Origin: Stenogyne calaminthoides
Taxonomy: Eukaryota; Streptophyta; Magnoliopsida; Lamiales; Lamiaceae
Assembly (NCBI GenBank): GCA_037126765.1
Contig: JBBCBC010000019.1
Location: forward strand, 34,308,222 to 34,372,221
Direction of reading: 5' to 3'
DNA length: 64,000 nt
The stretch's first letter is position 1. The number at the start of each line of letters is the position of its first letter. Shown one piece after another: positions 60,486 through 64,000 of this stretch. A program made the position numbers and the translations under genes. Under the pieces are notes generated by a model. The model did no database searches, was not told where the DNA came from, and worked only from the letters and a program-made list of their open reading frames with translations.

Positions 60486-63400
60486 TTAGTGGCCCTGCTG
60501 GAACGGGGAGGATGTCGCCAGTAAGGAGCAGTCCGACTGCAAATATTTCATAGCACACCCCGCTGATTGAGGGCCTCCGATTGATGGATGTGGAACTGAA
60601 CTGCAGAAGCATAAAACAGCAGATATAAAGATTAGATGTTAACAAATTTATGGGTACATCATACTGGGATGTAATCAAACCACGCCGTTCGCAAACTATT
60701 CGGGACTCGTCTAGTAAAGGTTTTGTTTGAGCTCGTTTAATAAAACTTGTCAACTTAAACAAACAAATTCAAAACTAATGATATTCGATATGTTAGCTCG
60801 TGGACAGACTCGTTAGTGAGCTCATGAGCTAGCTCGTATAAATTTTAATGAATAGTTTGACTTTACTTTATATAGTTTCACACATAATACATTATAATAA
60901 ATATAAAAGTGTATAATTAGACCTATTTAATTAAATGGCATCCTCTGATTTAGTAGTTTATACTATATGATATTGAGAAATAAATAATTTTACTTTGTAT
61001 TAATTGTTGAATAATCTAAAATCTAATTTAAGATTGAAATTTTTAAAATAGTTTAGGCTTGAAAAAGCTCGTGACCAACAATATATTCGATAATTAAGCT
61101 CGAGCTCGGCTCGATAATAAACAACCAGACTTGAACACTTTAAAATTCAGCTCAGCTCGGCCCGACTGCATCCCACGCCTTGTTAATGCCATGTCAAACT
61201 CACTACAAAATCAAATTAAATGTACCCCATGGAAACTTACCCGAAAGATAAGGATAGGGAAGACTCCACCGATGTGGTGATTAAGTTGTGATCAGAAGGA
61301 AACAGTGACCAGAAAACTGCAAATAGCATAGTTATAAATTCTTATTGAGGGACAAAACTAGCTAAAATGCAGATAAATCGTGACCTATGTAAAGGGACAA
61401 AAAGATGGAGGTAGTTGGGAAACATGAATACTGAAAATACCTGATTGTGGTGAACGATCTTGAAAACCAGAGCAGATCGTTGAATCCTGCCAGATAAGGT
61501 AAAAAATTCATATAACTGAAATGAGAATATATTCCTGCCCAATACACCAAATAGCAGTGATAGGAAGATATGCTTTGAAATATACCTCCTTGGAACCTTG
61601 ACTTTTCTTGACCATCTCTACAAGAAATAAAAAGACTCGTCAGATAACAGTAACGTTTCCAGAAAGGCAGAAACTAAAAACATGCAGCTAAACAGGAATC
61701 AAACAAACCAAAATCCATCAGACAAGAAGCATATGCTTATAAATGAAGTGTTCTGTATTTTAGTAACTCACAGAAAAGTTACTTCTTATTCCGAAATCTT
61801 ACTTCACAATAAATAGTCTCAAATGGCAAAAACATAAAGCAATGACTGGTATCATTTCTATTTATCATTTTGCGGAAATATTACTTGGAGGTACTTGGAG
61901 AATATTCTACATAGGAGCCTATGGAAATGAAATTGTGTCTACTGAGTTGCAACTTGCAAAGTTTGACCGATTTCACCAGTTTTGTTGATTAGACATTTAA
62001 TTTTCGGAAAAAAAAATGTCTAGCTACTTGTTTCCAAATATAAATTATAGATGCTCTCTGAAGTTTGGTTGCAGGCTTTTGAAGAATAGGGTGCATACTT
62101 TTGAAACAGGGCTGTTTTCTTAGCATGTTCACACACAGCAATACTTAAAAATATGTCAAGCTAGATTTATATTCATTAGGGGATATGAAATGTTATGAAC
62201 AAATGAGTCAAAATTGTAACAGCAAAGGGAAATTCCTGCTAATCAAAATCACTAGAAGCTATAAACAAATACATCTCATAACAACACAATCCACTTCTGG
62301 AATAGCTTTGAACCAACATACCTAGTACGAAAATCAATTTTAACAAAGACCTAGAGGTACATGTGGTACTAAGTCATACAGATTTAAGTCAGTTGTTCCA
62401 TTAGATATACAGGATTTTACCCTGCTGTTTTTACCCAGTGTAAGCATCCACATAAGAACTAAGAATTTATATCCATTTATGGATCCCCAAGAGTACAGTT
62501 TATTACCTGAGTTTGGAGCACTGGGGTTCACTGCCAAGGTCAAACCCAAAAAACAATCATCTGCTGCAGTGCCAAAGTTCCAGAGGTTCAGTTCAAGATT
62601 TGGTTCAGATCCTACAAAGTAAAGAGAAAAAAATTGTATCATCAGGTGCACCGTGCAATTCAAGTGTATTTTTAAAAAGTATTAGTTGTTCTACTAAAAG
62701 GTATCAGTTTGTTTGTATTAGTTGTTTTCACTGAAAAGTATTAGTGGTGTACAGTTGTACCGTACAACTTGTATATAAGAGTTTTACTCCAAGGTAAAAG
62801 GTAAGAACTCAACATAGATGTTCATACTTCATGGAAGCATGCTAGATAACTACTTACCCAGATCAAAATTAAATACATCCGCAGGTGAACGAGGAATCCG
62901 CATGGAGACCTAGTCATAGGCAGAAAAATTAAGTGTTTCTGCAAAAACAAACAATTAAGCTTATTGAAAATTATGCTCATTACATGGAAAAAAGAATGCT
63001 CCAAGCACTGATCGGCAGTTGGCCTCTTCAACGGATCCCATGAACAAAGTTGCTGACAACGAGGACAAAGATAATCATAAGCATGCTTACACCCATCAAA
63101 GTGAATACTGAATAGTAAGTGGATTGTAGAAGCAAAGCTACCTTGATCAAGTCTATGGCTTCCAAGCTTGCATTTGGAATAATTTCAGAAAGATCAGCAG
63201 GCATCATCTGTCAAGAACATTGATGCTAAGATCAGTAAGAGAATCAACAGAAAAGAAGGACAATAGAAGATGAATGTGAAGCTTCAGGTATTACTTACTT
63301 CTGAATAAGTGTTATCTATTAATCGGGACAAGTTTGTGGCCTCGGGAAAAATTCTCCAATCTGGTGCCCCAAGTAAAGAGCAAATTTTGTACAATTGATC

Positions 63401-64000
63401 GATTTCACTGTCAAATGTGGAATGAGTTAACATGCTTGATTTGGTAATCACAAATAAGTAGTTCCAGTAGACACTTCACGTAACAAATAAGGTTTTATTC
63501 TTCAGCTGGTTGCATAAAAACAAGTGATAAAAAGCTTATGTTGTACTGCGAAATATTTGGGTTGAAGATAAACTAATGAATCACCTTTCCCCAGGAAAAA
63601 TCGGGCGCAAAGTGAAAAGCTCTGCAAGTATTGCACCAACAGCCCACATATCTGTAAGGAATTAGTGTCATGTATTAGTTATCTATTCAAACAAACAGTA
63701 AGATGCACAAAATAATAAATCGAAATATCTTCATAAGCTAACACTTAAATCAGAATCTATCATAGTTCAGAGAACCAAAAACACATCTCGCCTCACACTA
63801 AATTCATCAATTTTGCACTAAAAAAGAAATGTAAGAAGAAACCCAGAAATAGAGGGAGAAAAGTACAGAACTTATGTTTTCATTTACATCTTTAATTAGC
63901 TTGAATAAAGTTTGACTGAATGAGAGTTTGCATACCAATGGCAGTGGTATAGGATGAAGATTGCAACAACACCTCGGGAGCTCGATACCTTTCGCAAAAG
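60486..64000 (-). CDS. MHK / CDKF;4-like serine-threonine protein kinase, 3' part (11 exons)
   Basis: Exons (minus): 64000-63936, 63651-63585, 63407-63299, 63207-63142, 63052-62984, 62909-62858, 62611-62507, 61617-61586, 61486-61441, 61316-61241, 60600-60486. All introns are GT-AG and phases join cleanly to a 266-residue C-terminal part ending at TAA 60486-60488. It begins at subdomain VIII (R-Y-R-A-P-E-V) and runs through D-M-W-A-V-G (IX), P-G-E-S-E-I-D-Q-L-Y-K-I and D-P-L-K-R-P-T-A (XI), then a family-specific tail (L-E-L-N-L-W-N-F-G, S-L-S-L-S-F). This matches plant MHK, a MAK/ICK-related kinase classed as CDKF;4. The ATP site and activation-loop start lie outside the window. The residues before Y-R-A-P-E read C-E-R where T-R-W is usual; this is at the window edge. 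Confidence 0.9.

Overview
The window is plant nuclear DNA. It has spliced genes with GT-AG introns, low gene density, long AT-rich intergenic stretches and layers of transposons. The genes are eudicot-like: two CYP82-type cytochromes P450, a two-domain GTP cyclohydrolase I, an MHK/CDKF;4-like kinase, F-box/LRR genes, an NTF2-RRM (G3BP-like) gene and an Smr-domain gene. An asterid such as a Lamiales species is plausible from the P450s, but the sequence alone does not prove it. All gene names are family recognition by eye; nothing was searched.

Layout. 1-11959 is a decayed Ty1/copia element of Sirevirus type: gag zinc knuckle, pol, a degenerate 3' coding region, a polypurine tract and a 3' LTR of about 1.5 kb. 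A poly(A)-tailed LINE RNase H fragment follows (11991-12489). An intact two-exon CYP82 gene lies on the minus strand (12759-14963). From about 15 to 44 kb runs an eroded tandem F-box array: one intact gene (42685-44227), two minus-strand pseudogenes and one inverted remnant, with its repeated flanks cut by two Helitrons, hAT elements, Stowaway-like and other TIR MITEs and a LINE. Inside this stretch, 29970-35919 (minus) holds exons of an NTF2-RRM gene running in frame at an exon boundary into exons of an Smr-domain gene, a candidate chimera. 44339-49320 is a frameshifted MULE with recognisable TIRs. A second CYP82-type gene (49781-54209, minus) has two extra introns, a MITE placed on a splice donor and frameshifts in exon 1. 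The last part is ordinary: GTP cyclohydrolase I (56632-58689, plus), a decayed tRNA-Thr(AGU) and the 3' part of an MHK/CDKF;4-like kinase (60486-64000, minus).

Relations between genes. I see no pathway cluster. The two P450s are the only plausible specialised-metabolism genes; GTP cyclohydrolase I (folate/pterin synthesis) and the kinase look like housekeeping neighbours. The main interest is genome dynamics: insertions dated by paralogous empty sites, splice-site duplication by a MITE, intron gain in a P450, and the NTF2-RRM/Smr junction.
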